NCBI GenBank assembly: GCA_947372405.1
Contig: CANBTO010000406.1
Coordinates: 1-5,290 of the forward strand
DNA from: Verrucomicrobiaceae bacterium
GTDB taxonomy: Bacteria > Verrucomicrobiota > Verrucomicrobiae > Verrucomicrobiales > Akkermansiaceae
Direction of reading: 5' to 3'
DNA length: 5,290 nucleotides
The position numbers and the translations under genes were made by a program. The notes under the pieces were generated by a model. It had not been told where the DNA came from. It was given only the letters and a program-made list of their open reading frames with translations, and did no database searches. Below are positions 1-5,290 of this stretch, piece by piece; the stretch's first letter is position 1, and each line of letters begins with the position of its first letter.

Positions 1-3000
1 CCCGTGAAAGCGGACCAGTTTCCCAGCACTTCGGTGCGGACAAAGCTGGTGTAGAAGGTGAAATCGCCGCCACCGGTGAGAGCTCCGGTCAAATTGCAGC
101 GGCCATCCGAGTTGAGCCGGCCGGCGGTGTCCGAAGGAACATGAATGGACCAGGCGCTCGTTGCCCACGATGACGTGTCGGTATTGCTGCTCATGTCGAG
201 CGTGCCGCCGTTGAGGGTGATCAAGCCACCGCCGAGGCCCGAGACATTGGCGCTGTCCGAAGCGAGGAAGACCTTGCCTTCGGAAATAAAGGCCCCGCCG
301 CTGAAGGTGTTGGGTGAGGCGAGGATCAAAGTTCCCGCGCCGGTTTTGGTCAGGGATCCGGTACCGGTGATCACACCCGAGATTTGCAGGGATTTGGATG
401 CGGGCACCGAAATGGTTCCGCCCGAGGAACCAAGCGTCATGGACCGGTTGGTGTCGGTTTGCTCGCCTACCAGCGCGAGCGTGCCGCCGTCGAGAACAAG
501 ATTCGATGCGGCCGTTCCCGCGGCACCGATGGAACTTGGGGATCCTCCGTCGCCGAGGCTGTTGACGGCAAGAGTTCCCCCCGTGACGGTGGTGGGGCCG
601 CTGTAGGTATTGTTGTTCAGAAGGGTGAGTGTTCCGGAACCGGTTTTCGCAAGCCCACCCGTGCCGGAAACAAATCCAGCCCCTGAGAACGTGTAATCCG
701 AATCCGCGGAAACCCTCACACCCGCCACAGGCAGTGACGTTGTTAGAGTGACCGTCGGGTTTGCGGAGCCGTTGGTGTCGAAAGTCACGGTGTCACCGGA
801 CACGAACTTGTCCGGCGTACCGGAGCGGGACCAGTTCACGGTCGCGGCGAGATCCCATGCATTGCCTCCGTTGCCACCCTTCCACACGAGCGATGCTGGA
901 GCGCGGGAGACCGGAACCGTCAGGGTCAGCGAGCCGGAACCCAGCGCCACGGTGTAGGGAATGCCCTCGGGAACATTGAAAGCGAGATTCGAGGCGGAAC
1001 CGGTGAGCGAACCGCCGTAGGTGAGCAAGGTGTAGGTTCCTGGTGCCGGAGATCCGACGATGTCGATAGAGACGGTGCCTGACAGGGAGAGGTTGCCGGC
1101 CACGGTGATCTTGTCGTTTGGAGCCGCAACACCCGAGGGGTCGCTGGAAAGATCGAAGGCAAGCACGGAACCGTCTTTTTCTGTTAGATTGGAACCGAGC
1201 GCAAGTGTCGCGGCGGAACCCATTCCCGCTCCGGGAGCGATGGCGCCACGGTATTCTACGGTCACCGGCTGGCTGATGGTTCCGGCTCCGGAGAGACGTC
1301 CACCGGTCCGGCCCATGGCGAGCGCGCCGCCCCATGTGCCGCCCCATACGGTGACCGGGCTGCCGGTGAGCTGGCCGTTCACCGCCAACGCGCCATCCCA
1401 GATCGTGGTGGTGCCCGTGTAACCGTGCGCCCCGGTGAGTGTCACCATGCCCTTGCCGGACTTCGCGAAGGTCATGGTGCCCGACAACGAACCGGCCGCG
1501 CCGTTGAGCGTGAAATCCTGCGGATTGAAGAAATTGACAGCACCCGGATTCAGGGTGCCCGACAAGGCGACGGACGACGCATTCGAACCGGACACATCAA
1601 ACAACACGCGGTTTCCCTGGGCGAAGACGGAGGACACACCCGCCGGGGTTTTCCACGAGACGGACGATCCAATGTCCCATGTCGAACCCGCAGCCCAGTT
1701 CAAGTCCGTGTCAATCATCGGCGGCGGTGGCACGACGGGCGACATGCCGTAACCGAGATAATAATCGACATAACTCGACTGCACATAACCTTTCGTCGTC
1801 GCCTGGCAGCGGTACTGCGGATTCTGCATCAGCGTATAGAGCCGGTTGCTCGCAGGCTCGGTGGTGGTGTAGATGCGCAAAGCGGCGTAGTCGGACTGGA
1901 TGAAAACGAGTTCCTCGCGCCAGTCACCGAGGATATCCCCCCAGAACGCGGGACGTCCGCCGTAGGCCTGGGTGATGCTGTAATCGCCCCAGTCGTTGTA
2001 CAGGCTCCATATGCGGTCGGTTCCGCCGGTGGTGGCGTTGAACTTGTTGATCACCGGATTGAGCGCGCCGCTGCCCGCGCCGTCGATGAACTCGCGGCCG
2101 AGGTCGCCATCCCACCAGAGGCCTTCGGGTGCCCAGACATTGTTCGCGTAGATCTGCTGGCCCTTGGCATTGAAGATGCCGGGCTGGGTGGAGAACATCT
2201 CGCAGCCCTTGGAGGCGGGGGCGATGTCGAGCGCGATGCCACGTCCGACATCGACGATGCTGCCGGCATACCATTTCCGGATGATGCCGCCGGTTCCCGA
2301 GTCATACAGAGCGGTGGCCAGCCCAGAGGTGTTGTTCTGCTGGATGATGTAGGTTTCCAGACCCGGGCGGTCCGGATCGATGTCGGTCAGGTGGAAACGG
2401 TCGCCGTGAACGATCTCCGGGATATTGAACAACTGGGCGCCGTTGTCATCGAGCACGTAGCCGATATCAACCAACTCGTCCTTGCCGTCGTTGTCCACAT
2501 CCGCAATGCGGATCTGGTGGCCCTCGGGCGCGTGGATGGCTCCGGAATCCTCCCATGTCCAACGCTGGGTCAGCGAGCCGCCACGCCAATCCCAGGCGGT
2601 GATGGTGCCGTGGAAGTCATCGTTCACATCGCGGTTCTTCGCCGCGAGCAATACGGACGGGCGCTTGCCATCGAGATAAAGTATCCCCATGTGGCCATTC
2701 ATCGGTCCGTCCGCTAGCCGAGGGTTAGGCACTGTCGCGTGTGCAAGCTCCGCGCCCGTCAGGCCGTTGACAACGGACAGGAACTGGACGTTGTCGCTCG
2801 CACCGTCGCTCTGGACCGCGCCGTTGCCGAACACCACTCCGTTCGAAGTGCGCACGAGCACCTCCGCCTTGCCGTCGCCATCCATGTCATACACCGTGAC
2901 GTTGTCACCATGGCCTACACTGATGGCGGAGGAGCCCGGTTCGATGTTGTATTGGTTAACACTGTTAGGACCCATGGCCATGCGCCAGAGGAAGGTGCCG

Positions 3001-3575
3001 TCGTTCTTGTAGGCTTCGAGAAACTGCTCGTACGAGCCCAGCGTGGACTGCCGGTCCACGACGAAATCGTAATCCCCGTCGCCATCCAGATCGCCGACCC
3101 ATGCGAACTTCACGGTGTAGGGTCCGTTAGGTCCGGTATCCGTCCTGAGCGGAAGAGTGAGGAACTGTTTCTGCGGCGCGTTCGCGATCAGGGAAGCTGT
3201 CTCCGAATTTGGCTGTTCCACGCCATTGATGACGGGACGCACGAAATACGAATAAGCGTTGTTGGTGAGGTTGGTGGAGCCGGGAGTGTCGGTGTAGTCG
3301 GTGGTGGCGGTGATGGGTGAGGCGTTCTGCTTGGAGGGAGTGCCTCCGTTGACAGAACGGTAGAGATTGAAAGCGACGTTCGACGGATCATTTCCGAAAA
3401 GCCGCCAACTGAGATAGATCTGGGTGGAGTTTTTGCGGACGGCGACCAGTCCGCGGTTGAGCTTTTCCATCTGCCGCTGCCCGTATGCGGCAGGAGTGAG
3501 GAGCACCAGCAGCCAAAGACACGCAATCGGGCCCAGCAGCCGCCATGTCAGGCGGCTTCTCCACTGATGGGACAT
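1..3575 (-). CDS. Secreted rhamnogalacturonan lyase (PL11 family) with C-terminal autotransporter-type beta-strand repeats; 3' end outside window
   Basis: Starts at ATG 3575 and stays open for 1191 codons to the window edge. Residues 1-32 are a signal peptide: Arg-rich start, hydrophobic core LLGPIACLWLLVLL, likely cleavage AYG|Q. Residues 33-612 match the PL11 rhamnogalacturonan lyase fold, a beta-sheet domain followed by a calcium-rich beta-propeller. Visible landmarks are RQMEKLNRGLVAV (34-46), GDLDGDGDYDFVVDR (161-175), YDMDGDGKAEV (229-239), ADVDNDGKDE (358-367), HGDRFHLTDIDPDRPGLE (390-407), WWDGDLGREF (487-496), GDILGDWREELV (546-557) and YYLGYGM (605-611). Known family members cleave the RG-I backbone by beta-elimination outside the cytoplasm. 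A proline linker (PVVPPPPM, 613-620) leads to at least 570 residues of PATR-type modules, whereas a lyase such as Bacillus YesW ends near 620 residues. An in-frame stop lies 12 codons upstream of the ATG, which limits the start choice. No clear Shine-Dalgarno precedes it. Family call strong; exact substrate less certain because some family motifs are altered. Confidence 0.9.
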   Translation of the reverse strand, partial: MSHQWRSRLTWRLLGPIACLWLLVLLTPAAYGQRQMEKLNRGLVAVRKNSTQIYLSWRLFGNDPSNVAFNLYRSVNGGTPSKQNASPITATTDYTDTPGSTNLTNNAYSYFVRPVINGVEQPNSETASLIANAPQKQFLTLPLRTDTGPNGPYTVKFAWVGDLDGDGDYDFVVDRQSTLGSYEQFLEAYKNDGTFLWRMAMGPNSVNQYNIEPGSSAISVGHGDNVTVYDMDGDGKAEVLVRTSNGVVFGNGAVQSDGASDNVQFLSVVNGLTGAELAHATVPNPRLADGPMNGHMGILYLDGKRPSVLLAAKNRDVNDDFHGTITAWDWRGGSLTQRWTWEDSGAIHAPEGHQIRIADVDNDGKDELVDIGYVLDDNGAQLFNIPEIVHGDRFHLTDIDPDRPGLETYIIQQNNTSGLATALYDSGTGGIIRKWYAGSIVDVGRGIALDIAPASKGCEMFSTQPGIFNAKGQQIYANNVWAPEGLWWDGDLGREFIDGAGSGALNPVINKFNATTGGTDRIWSLYNDWGDYSITQAYGGRPAFWGDILGDWREELVFIQSDYAALRIYTTTEPASNRLYTLMQNPQYRCQATTKGYVQSSYVDYYLGYGMSPVVPPPPMIDTDLNWAAGSTWDIGSSVSWKTPAGVSSVFAQGNRVLFDVSGSNASSVALSGTLNPGAVNFFNPQDFTLNGAAGSLSGTMTFAKSGKGMVTLTGAHGYTGTTTIWDGALAVNGQLTGSPVTVWGGTWGGALAMGRTGGRLSGAGTISQPVTVEYRGAIAPGAGMGSAATLALGSNLTEKDGSVLAFDLSSDPSGVAAPNDKITVAGNLSLSGTVSIDIVGSPAPGTYTLLTYGGSLTGSASNLAFNVPEGIPYTVALGSGSLTLTVPVSRAPASLVWKGGNGGNAWDLAATVNWSRSGTPDKFVSGDTVTFDTNGSANPTVTLTTSLPVAGVRVSADSDYTFSGAGFVSGTGGLAKTGSGTLTLLNNNTYSGPTTVTGGTLAVNSLGDGGSPSSIGAAGTAASNLVLDGGTLALVGEQTDTNRSMTLGSSGGTISVPASKSLQISGVITGTGSLTKTGAGTLILASPNTFSGGAFISEGKVFLASDSANVSGLGGGLITLNGGTLDMSSNTDTSSWATSAWSIHVPSDTAGRLNSDGRCNLTGALTGGGDFTFYTSFVRTEVLGNWSAFT
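258..347 (-). repeat. Third PATR core in the lyase tail
   Basis: Residues 1077-1106 carry KTGAGTLILASPNTFSGG followed by AFISEGKVFLAS, the usual PATR core of G-T-L-x-L, N-T-[YF]-S-G and a closing strand. Only the core is repeated here; the Trp-containing leader of copies A and B is absent. The residues after it (GLITLNGGTLDMSS and onward) continue the same beta-rich style to the window edge, so further repeats are likely beyond it. Confidence 0.75.
558..890 (-). repeat. PATR-type module, copy B, in the lyase tail
   Basis: Residues 896-1006 of the lyase. The module opens with LVWKGGNGGNAWDLAATVNW, passes through SGDTVTFDTNG and YTFSGAG, and ends in the PATR core (KTGSGTLTLLNNNTYSG, then GPTT-type residues and GGTLAVNS; core at 558-647). 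This is the second copy of a unit of about 110 residues also present at 1371-1703. Shared landmarks are a Trp near the start, WD, a second Trp, V.FD and K.G.G..TL. Units of this kind form stacked beta-helix rungs in secreted proteins. Confidence 0.8.
915..1370 (-). other. Passenger-like beta module between the two PATR copies of the lyase
   Basis: Residues 736-887. The order is typical of what follows a PATR core in these proteins: LSGAGTISQPVTV, APGAG, a 'LALGSNLT' strand, VLAFDLS, NDKITVAGNLSLSGTVSI, then PGTYTLLTYGGSLTG and a closing strand GSLTLTV. The same arrangement, including PGTYTLLSYSG, occurs in the neighbouring gene at 4706-5047, so the two tails are related. It is probably structural; no catalytic motif is visible. 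Confidence 0.65.
1371..1703 (-). repeat. PATR-type module, copy A, in the lyase tail
   Basis: Residues 625-735, directly after the proline linker that ends the catalytic domain. It contains W627, WD at 633-634, a third Trp at 641, VLFDVSG, and the PATR core KSGKGMVTLTGAHGYTGTTT followed by the GALAVNG strand (core at 1371-1460). It aligns by eye with copy B over its whole length but is clearly diverged in sequence, suggesting an old internal duplication rather than a recent one. Confidence 0.8.
3480..3575 (-). other. Signal peptide of the PL11 lyase
   Basis: Residues 1-32 carry Arg6, Arg8 and Arg12, then a hydrophobic stretch (residues 14-26), then PAAYG followed by Gln33. Small residues at -3 (Ala30) and -1 (Gly32) fit signal peptidase I. 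Cys19 lies inside the hydrophobic core without a lipobox (Pro at -3), so a lipoprotein is unlikely. The mature protein would begin QRQMEKLNRG, immediately before the conserved start of the PL11 domain. Confidence 0.85.
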
Positions 3576-3677
3576 CGGGTTGGGAAAATACAAGGGTGGA
3601 GCTGTTTGGGTTTACACTCCAGCAAACCATGGAAACGCTCCCGAACCAATACCCCTGAAGGGTTAACGCCGTCAGTC
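3576..3677. other. Intergenic gap between the small ORF and the lyase
   Basis: These 102 bp separate the stop of the 119-aa ORF from the lyase ATG. They hold the cre-like sequence at 3629-3644 and a weak 4-bp stem (ACCC/GGGT on the minus strand) near 3650-3665 with no U-tract, too poor to call a terminator. The lyase start lacks a purine-rich Shine-Dalgarno in the last 15 bases. The gap is long enough for a separate lyase promoter, although read-through from the upstream gene pair is equally possible. Confidence 0.5.
3629..3644. promoter_or_regulatory. Possible LacI-family (cre-like) operator upstream of the lyase
   Basis: The plus strand reads ATGGAAACGCTCCCGA, 54 bp before the lyase start. 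Compared with the LacI/CcpA-type consensus WTGNAANCGNWWNCAW, 10 of 12 specified positions fit, including the central CG. The right half-site is imperfect. LacI-family regulators often control polysaccharide-use genes, so the location is sensible, but one degenerate match in a gap of about 100 bp can arise by chance. No convincing -35/-10 pair was recognised beside it. Confidence 0.25.
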
Positions 3678-4037
3678 TCAGTGATCCTGGCGGACGAGCG
3701 TGTGCTCACCGGATCCGACTCCACCGACCACGAGGAATCCGTCTTCCGCGGTCGCAAAAACCATCCTGTCATCGGGATTCGCTGGCATGATCTCAAGCAT
3801 GAAACGCCAGCACCGCTGGCAGACATCCGTCTGCACTATGACTTGCCAGCGCGCTTCGTCTTCGATCTCGACGTGCGCGAAGATTCCGCCCGTCGCTGGA
3901 TCGACGAAGATCGAATACGTGAGTACAGCGTGAGGGAGGAGCACGTCCTCGAGGTCGCGGCAAATGGGATTGTGCCGCCGCCTATTTTCTGCTTCCTGTC
4001 GAGCGTTGACGGACATGCGGAAAGACTTGCGAAGCAT
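3678..4037 (-). CDS. Small hypothetical protein (119 aa), translationally coupled to the upstream gene
   Basis: I do not recognise a family. The chosen start is ATG 4037-4035. A GGAG at 4046-4043 lies five bases upstream, and the ATG shares one base with the TGA of the preceding gene. An adjacent ATG at 4040 gives a 4-bp ATGA overlap but sits only two bases from GGAG. The product starts basic (MLRKSFRMSV, then NRRRH at 19-23) and continues with alternating hydrophobic segments (HAVLTYSIFVD, GGIFAHVEIED, ARWQVIVQTDV, RFMLEIMP, RMVFATAEDGFLVVGG) that suggest a small beta-rich domain. Cysteines are at 26, 73 and 76, the last two as CQRC. There is no signal peptide or membrane segment. Codons favour G/C at the third position, as in its neighbours. 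A 170-aa plus-strand ORF is codon-aligned opposite it, and I judge that one the shadow. The main doubt is whether this ORF is expressed at all. Confidence 0.5.
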   Translation of the reverse strand: MLRKSFRMSVNARQEAENRRRHNPICRDLEDVLLPHAVLTYSIFVDPATGGIFAHVEIEDEARWQVIVQTDVCQRCWRFMLEIMPANPDDRMVFATAEDGFLVVGGVGSGEHTLVRQDH

Positions 4038-5290
4038 CATTGCTCCGTGACGGCAATTCGCAAAAAGAGCTTGTTGTAGTTCCCTTGCGAAACAGTCGCA
4101 TTCATCAGGTAATAAGTCCCTTGATCGCTCGCCACGGTCGGTGTCACGTTCGTTTCGGTCCACATGGTCAGATCCGTTGATTGCTGCACTGTGTAATTAA
4201 CGTTCGACAGGTTTTTGGACATTGGAAAGGTCACCACGACGTTGCCCCGATCATCCATCGCGCACGCCACGGGACTTTGGGTGTTCGTCGCCGTCGGTGA
4301 GGTGCCATGAAAATATTCCAGCAGATTGGGACGCCCGTCGCCGTCGGGGTCCGCATCGAATCCGATGATGTTCGGATCCAGTTCGCCTCGAAAGGCGGTT
4401 GCCGTCCATTGTGAGTAATTTTGCGTCGGCGTGGCGCTGACTTGATTGGAATATCCGCTCCCACCAATCGAGTTGGTGGCGTTCACCCGATAATAGTAGG
4501 TGCTGCCATTTATCCTACCTATGTCGGTGAAGGAATTGCCGCTCAAGCCAGAGGCAATCTCAACGTAGCTGACTCCACTGTTGGTCGAGCGATAGACCTT
4601 GTAGTCGGTTGCGCCGAGCGCCGCGTTCCACGTCAGGCTGACCTGACCCGCTGTGGCTGTGGCAGCCAGTCCAGAAGGCGCAGTCGGCGGCGTGGATGAG
4701 GCGGTAACGGTGATCTTGACCTGACCGGAAGTGGCGGTGCTGAAAGTGGCGAGGTAGCCGGAGTGTGTCGTGTCGTCCCAGGTGAAGTTCGCCGCGTTCA
4801 GCGGGGTGCCGGAGTAGGAAAGAAGAGTGTAGGTACCAGGCGCCAGAGTGCCGCCGAGAAGCGCGGGCACAACGACGACGGGGCCATTGAGGGTGGTTAT
4901 ACCCGAAACGGTGATTCCCTTGGTAGCTGTGGCTTCCACACCAAGCGCGAGCCTCGCGCCGGAGGCAAGGGTAAGGCTGCCACCGAGCGTGCCGGTGCCG
5001 CCGATGGTGGCATCCGAGGAGACCGAGACAGGTGTGGTGCCGAGAGCGCCGGTGACAAGCAGAGAGCCGGCAGAGACAGTCGTGGCACCGGTATACGTGT
5101 GGCTATTGGTAAGTGTCAGCGAACCCGTTCCGCTCTTGGTCAGGGAGGCGTTTCCGGTGATTTTTCCTGCATAGGTGGTGCTGAGGTTCTTGCCGCCGAC
5201 GGAGTAGGTTGCCCTTCCAGCAGTGCCACCTCCCAGATTGCCCGCAGTTCCGGTGCTGGACAGCGCGCCGATCGAGATCGTGTTCCCGCC
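4037..5290 (-). CDS. C-terminal 417 residues of a large secreted protein with PATR repeat, Fn3 domain and calcium-loop C-terminal module; 5' end outside window
   Basis: The frame is open from the right edge to TGA at 4039-4037; a GTG at 4939 is an internal Val codon, not a start. Numbering from the edge, residues 52-81 are a PATR core (KSGTGSLTLTNSHTYTGATT, then SAGSLLVTG). Residues 82-195 are a beta module with PGTYTLLSYSG and an ITV closing strand. Residues 200-287 are fibronectin type III (PPTAPSGLAATATAGQVSLTW, then YKVYRSTNSG, then YYYRVNATNSIGGSGYSN). Residues 291-417 are a C-terminal module with the Asp-rich loop DADPDGDGRPNLLEYFHG, then VNYTVQQSTDLTMW and the end KLFLRIAVTEQ. No PEP-CTERM anchor, LPXTG or transmembrane helix follows. 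The protein is probably exported, with any catalytic domain N-terminal and unseen. Its tail resembles that of the lyase downstream, implying a shared setting, but its enzymatic role cannot be stated. Confidence 0.88.
   Translation of the reverse strand, partial: GGNTISIGALSSTGTAGNLGGGTAGRATYSVGGKNLSTTYAGKITGNASLTKSGTGSLTLTNSHTYTGATTVSAGSLLVTGALGTTPVSVSSDATIGGTGTLGGSLTLASGARLALGVEATATKGITVSGITTLNGPVVVVPALLGGTLAPGTYTLLSYSGTPLNAANFTWDDTTHSGYLATFSTATSGQVKITVTASSTPPTAPSGLAATATAGQVSLTWNAALGATDYKVYRSTNSGVSYVEIASGLSGNSFTDIGRINGSTYYYRVNATNSIGGSGYSNQVSATPTQNYSQWTATAFRGELDPNIIGFDADPDGDGRPNLLEYFHGTSPTATNTQSPVACAMDDRGNVVVTFPMSKNLSNVNYTVQQSTDLTMWTETNVTPTVASDQGTYYLMNATVSQGNYNKLFLRIAVTEQ
4040..4420 (-). other. 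C-terminal module with Asp-rich calcium loop
   Basis: Window residues 291-417 begin NYSQWTATAFRG, have DADPDGDGRPNLLEYFHGTSP (residues 312-332, bases 4295-4357), then the strands GNVVVTFPMSK, VNYTVQQSTDLTMW and KLFLRIAVTEQ. The DxDxDG loop resembles thrombospondin type 3 or dockerin calcium loops. The overall pattern recurs at the C-termini of many exported Verrucomicrobiota proteins, which suggests a shared localisation or maturation role. That role is inferred and not visible in the sequence. Confidence 0.65.
4043..4046 (-). promoter_or_regulatory. Ribosome binding site for the 119-aa ORF, inside the upstream gene's last codons
   Basis: The minus strand reads ACGGAGCAATGATGC. GGAG lies five bases before the second ATG (4037) and two before the first (4040), which favours the second. 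The TGA of the upstream gene lies within this same ATGATG, so terminating ribosomes could re-initiate directly. Confidence 0.45.
4430..4693 (-). other. Fibronectin type III domain
   Basis: Window residues 200-287 show the Fn3 pattern: Pro-rich entry (TPPTAPSGLAA), B strand QVSLTW, C strand DYKVYRSTNSG, E-F turn SFTDIGRINGSTYYYRV with the conserved Tyr pair, and closing SGYSNQVSATP. Fn3 domains in secreted carbohydrate-active proteins usually act as spacers between catalytic and anchoring parts. Here the domain joins the PATR region to the C-terminal calcium-loop module. Confidence 0.85.
4706..5047 (-). other. Passenger-like beta module after the PATR core
   Basis: Window residues 82-195 of the upstream protein: VSVSSDATIGGTGTLGGSLT, LASGARLALG, ITVSGITTLNG, LAPGTYTLLSYSG and the strand SGQVKITV. 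The order matches the module at 915-1370 in the lyase. The stretch corresponding to the strand around VLAFDLS there is shortened here. A structural role is inferred. Confidence 0.6.
5048..5137 (-). repeat. PATR core in the upstream secreted protein
   Basis: The core reads KSGTGSLTLTNSHTYTGATT followed by SAGSLLVTG, a near-consensus autotransporter-associated beta-strand repeat (K-x-G-x-G-x-L-T-L, then T-Y-T-G-x-T-T-V-x-x-G-x-L). The preceding residues (TYAGKITGNASLT) form the usual lead-in strand. It is closer to consensus than the copies in the lyase tail. Confidence 0.85.

Noticed and set aside
145..606. 153-aa plus-strand ORF
   Set aside because: Pro/Val-rich antisense of the Gly/Thr-rich repeat tail, a common artefact opposite PATR coding sequence.
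793..1347. 184-aa minus-strand ORF
   Set aside because: A different frame inside the lyase tail with an Arg/His-rich product. The in-frame reading gives coherent PATR modules.
1425..2717. 430-aa plus-strand ORF
   Set aside because: It is codon-aligned antisense to the PL11 domain. It stays open because the lyase uses almost no TTA, CTA or TCA codons there. Its His/Arg/Asp-rich product is typical of antisense translation, while the minus frame shows clear PL11 motifs.
2739..3320. 193-aa plus-strand ORF
   Set aside because: Antisense to the N-terminal half of the lyase, where the minus frame is unambiguous, and it ends in a low-complexity Gly/Val stretch.
3650..3665. Possible terminator hairpin in the intergenic gap
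   Set aside because: Only a 4-bp stem with no following T-run on either strand.
3567..4079. 170-aa plus-strand ORF over the small-gene region
   Set aside because: It lies in the same codon register as the minus 119-aa ORF, has no Shine-Dalgarno before its ATG, overlaps the starts or ends of both flanking genes, and has the charged composition of an antisense shadow. Not fully excluded.
4037..4939. Treating GTG 4939 as the start of a 300-aa protein
   Set aside because: The frame continues open to the window edge, with a PATR core and a beta module encoded before it, so the GTG is an internal Val codon.
4848..5174. 108-aa plus-strand ORF
   Set aside because: Antisense of the PATR region of the upstream gene, with the same Val/Pro-rich artefact.

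Overview
The window reads as part of a glycan-degradation locus, with every supported gene on the minus strand. The likely source is a GC-rich Verrucomicrobiota member. This rests on secreted proteins built from autotransporter-associated beta-strand repeats (the PF12951/TIGR02601 type, here PATR), a fibronectin type III domain, and a C-terminal calcium-loop module carrying 'DADPDGDGRPNLLEYF'. That combination is common in Verrucomicrobiota and some Planctomycetes. The assignment is an inference from protein style, not a marker gene.

In transcription order (right to left), 5290-4037 is the last 417 codons of a large secreted protein whose N-terminus lies outside the window. It has a PATR repeat, a passenger-like beta module, an Fn3 domain and a DxDxDG C-terminal module. 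Its stop codon overlaps the start of a small ORF (4037-3678, 119 aa) of unknown function, preceded by a GGAG ribosome binding site. A gap of 102 bp follows, holding one LacI/cre-like inverted sequence. Next comes a very large gene (3575 to beyond position 1; at least 1191 aa). It encodes a signal peptide, a complete but divergent family 11 polysaccharide lyase domain (rhamnogalacturonan lyase, PL11), a proline linker, and a long C-terminal extension of duplicated PATR-type modules that runs off the left edge.

The two large genes share the same kind of beta-helical tail, so they are probably two exported components of one pectin (rhamnogalacturonan-I) degradation locus. The lyase would cut the RG-I backbone, and the tails would hold the enzymes at the cell surface or extend them from it. 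The catalytic content of the right-hand gene cannot be seen. No RNA gene, mobile element, CRISPR array or convincing terminator was found. The long plus-strand ORFs are antisense shadows of these genes.
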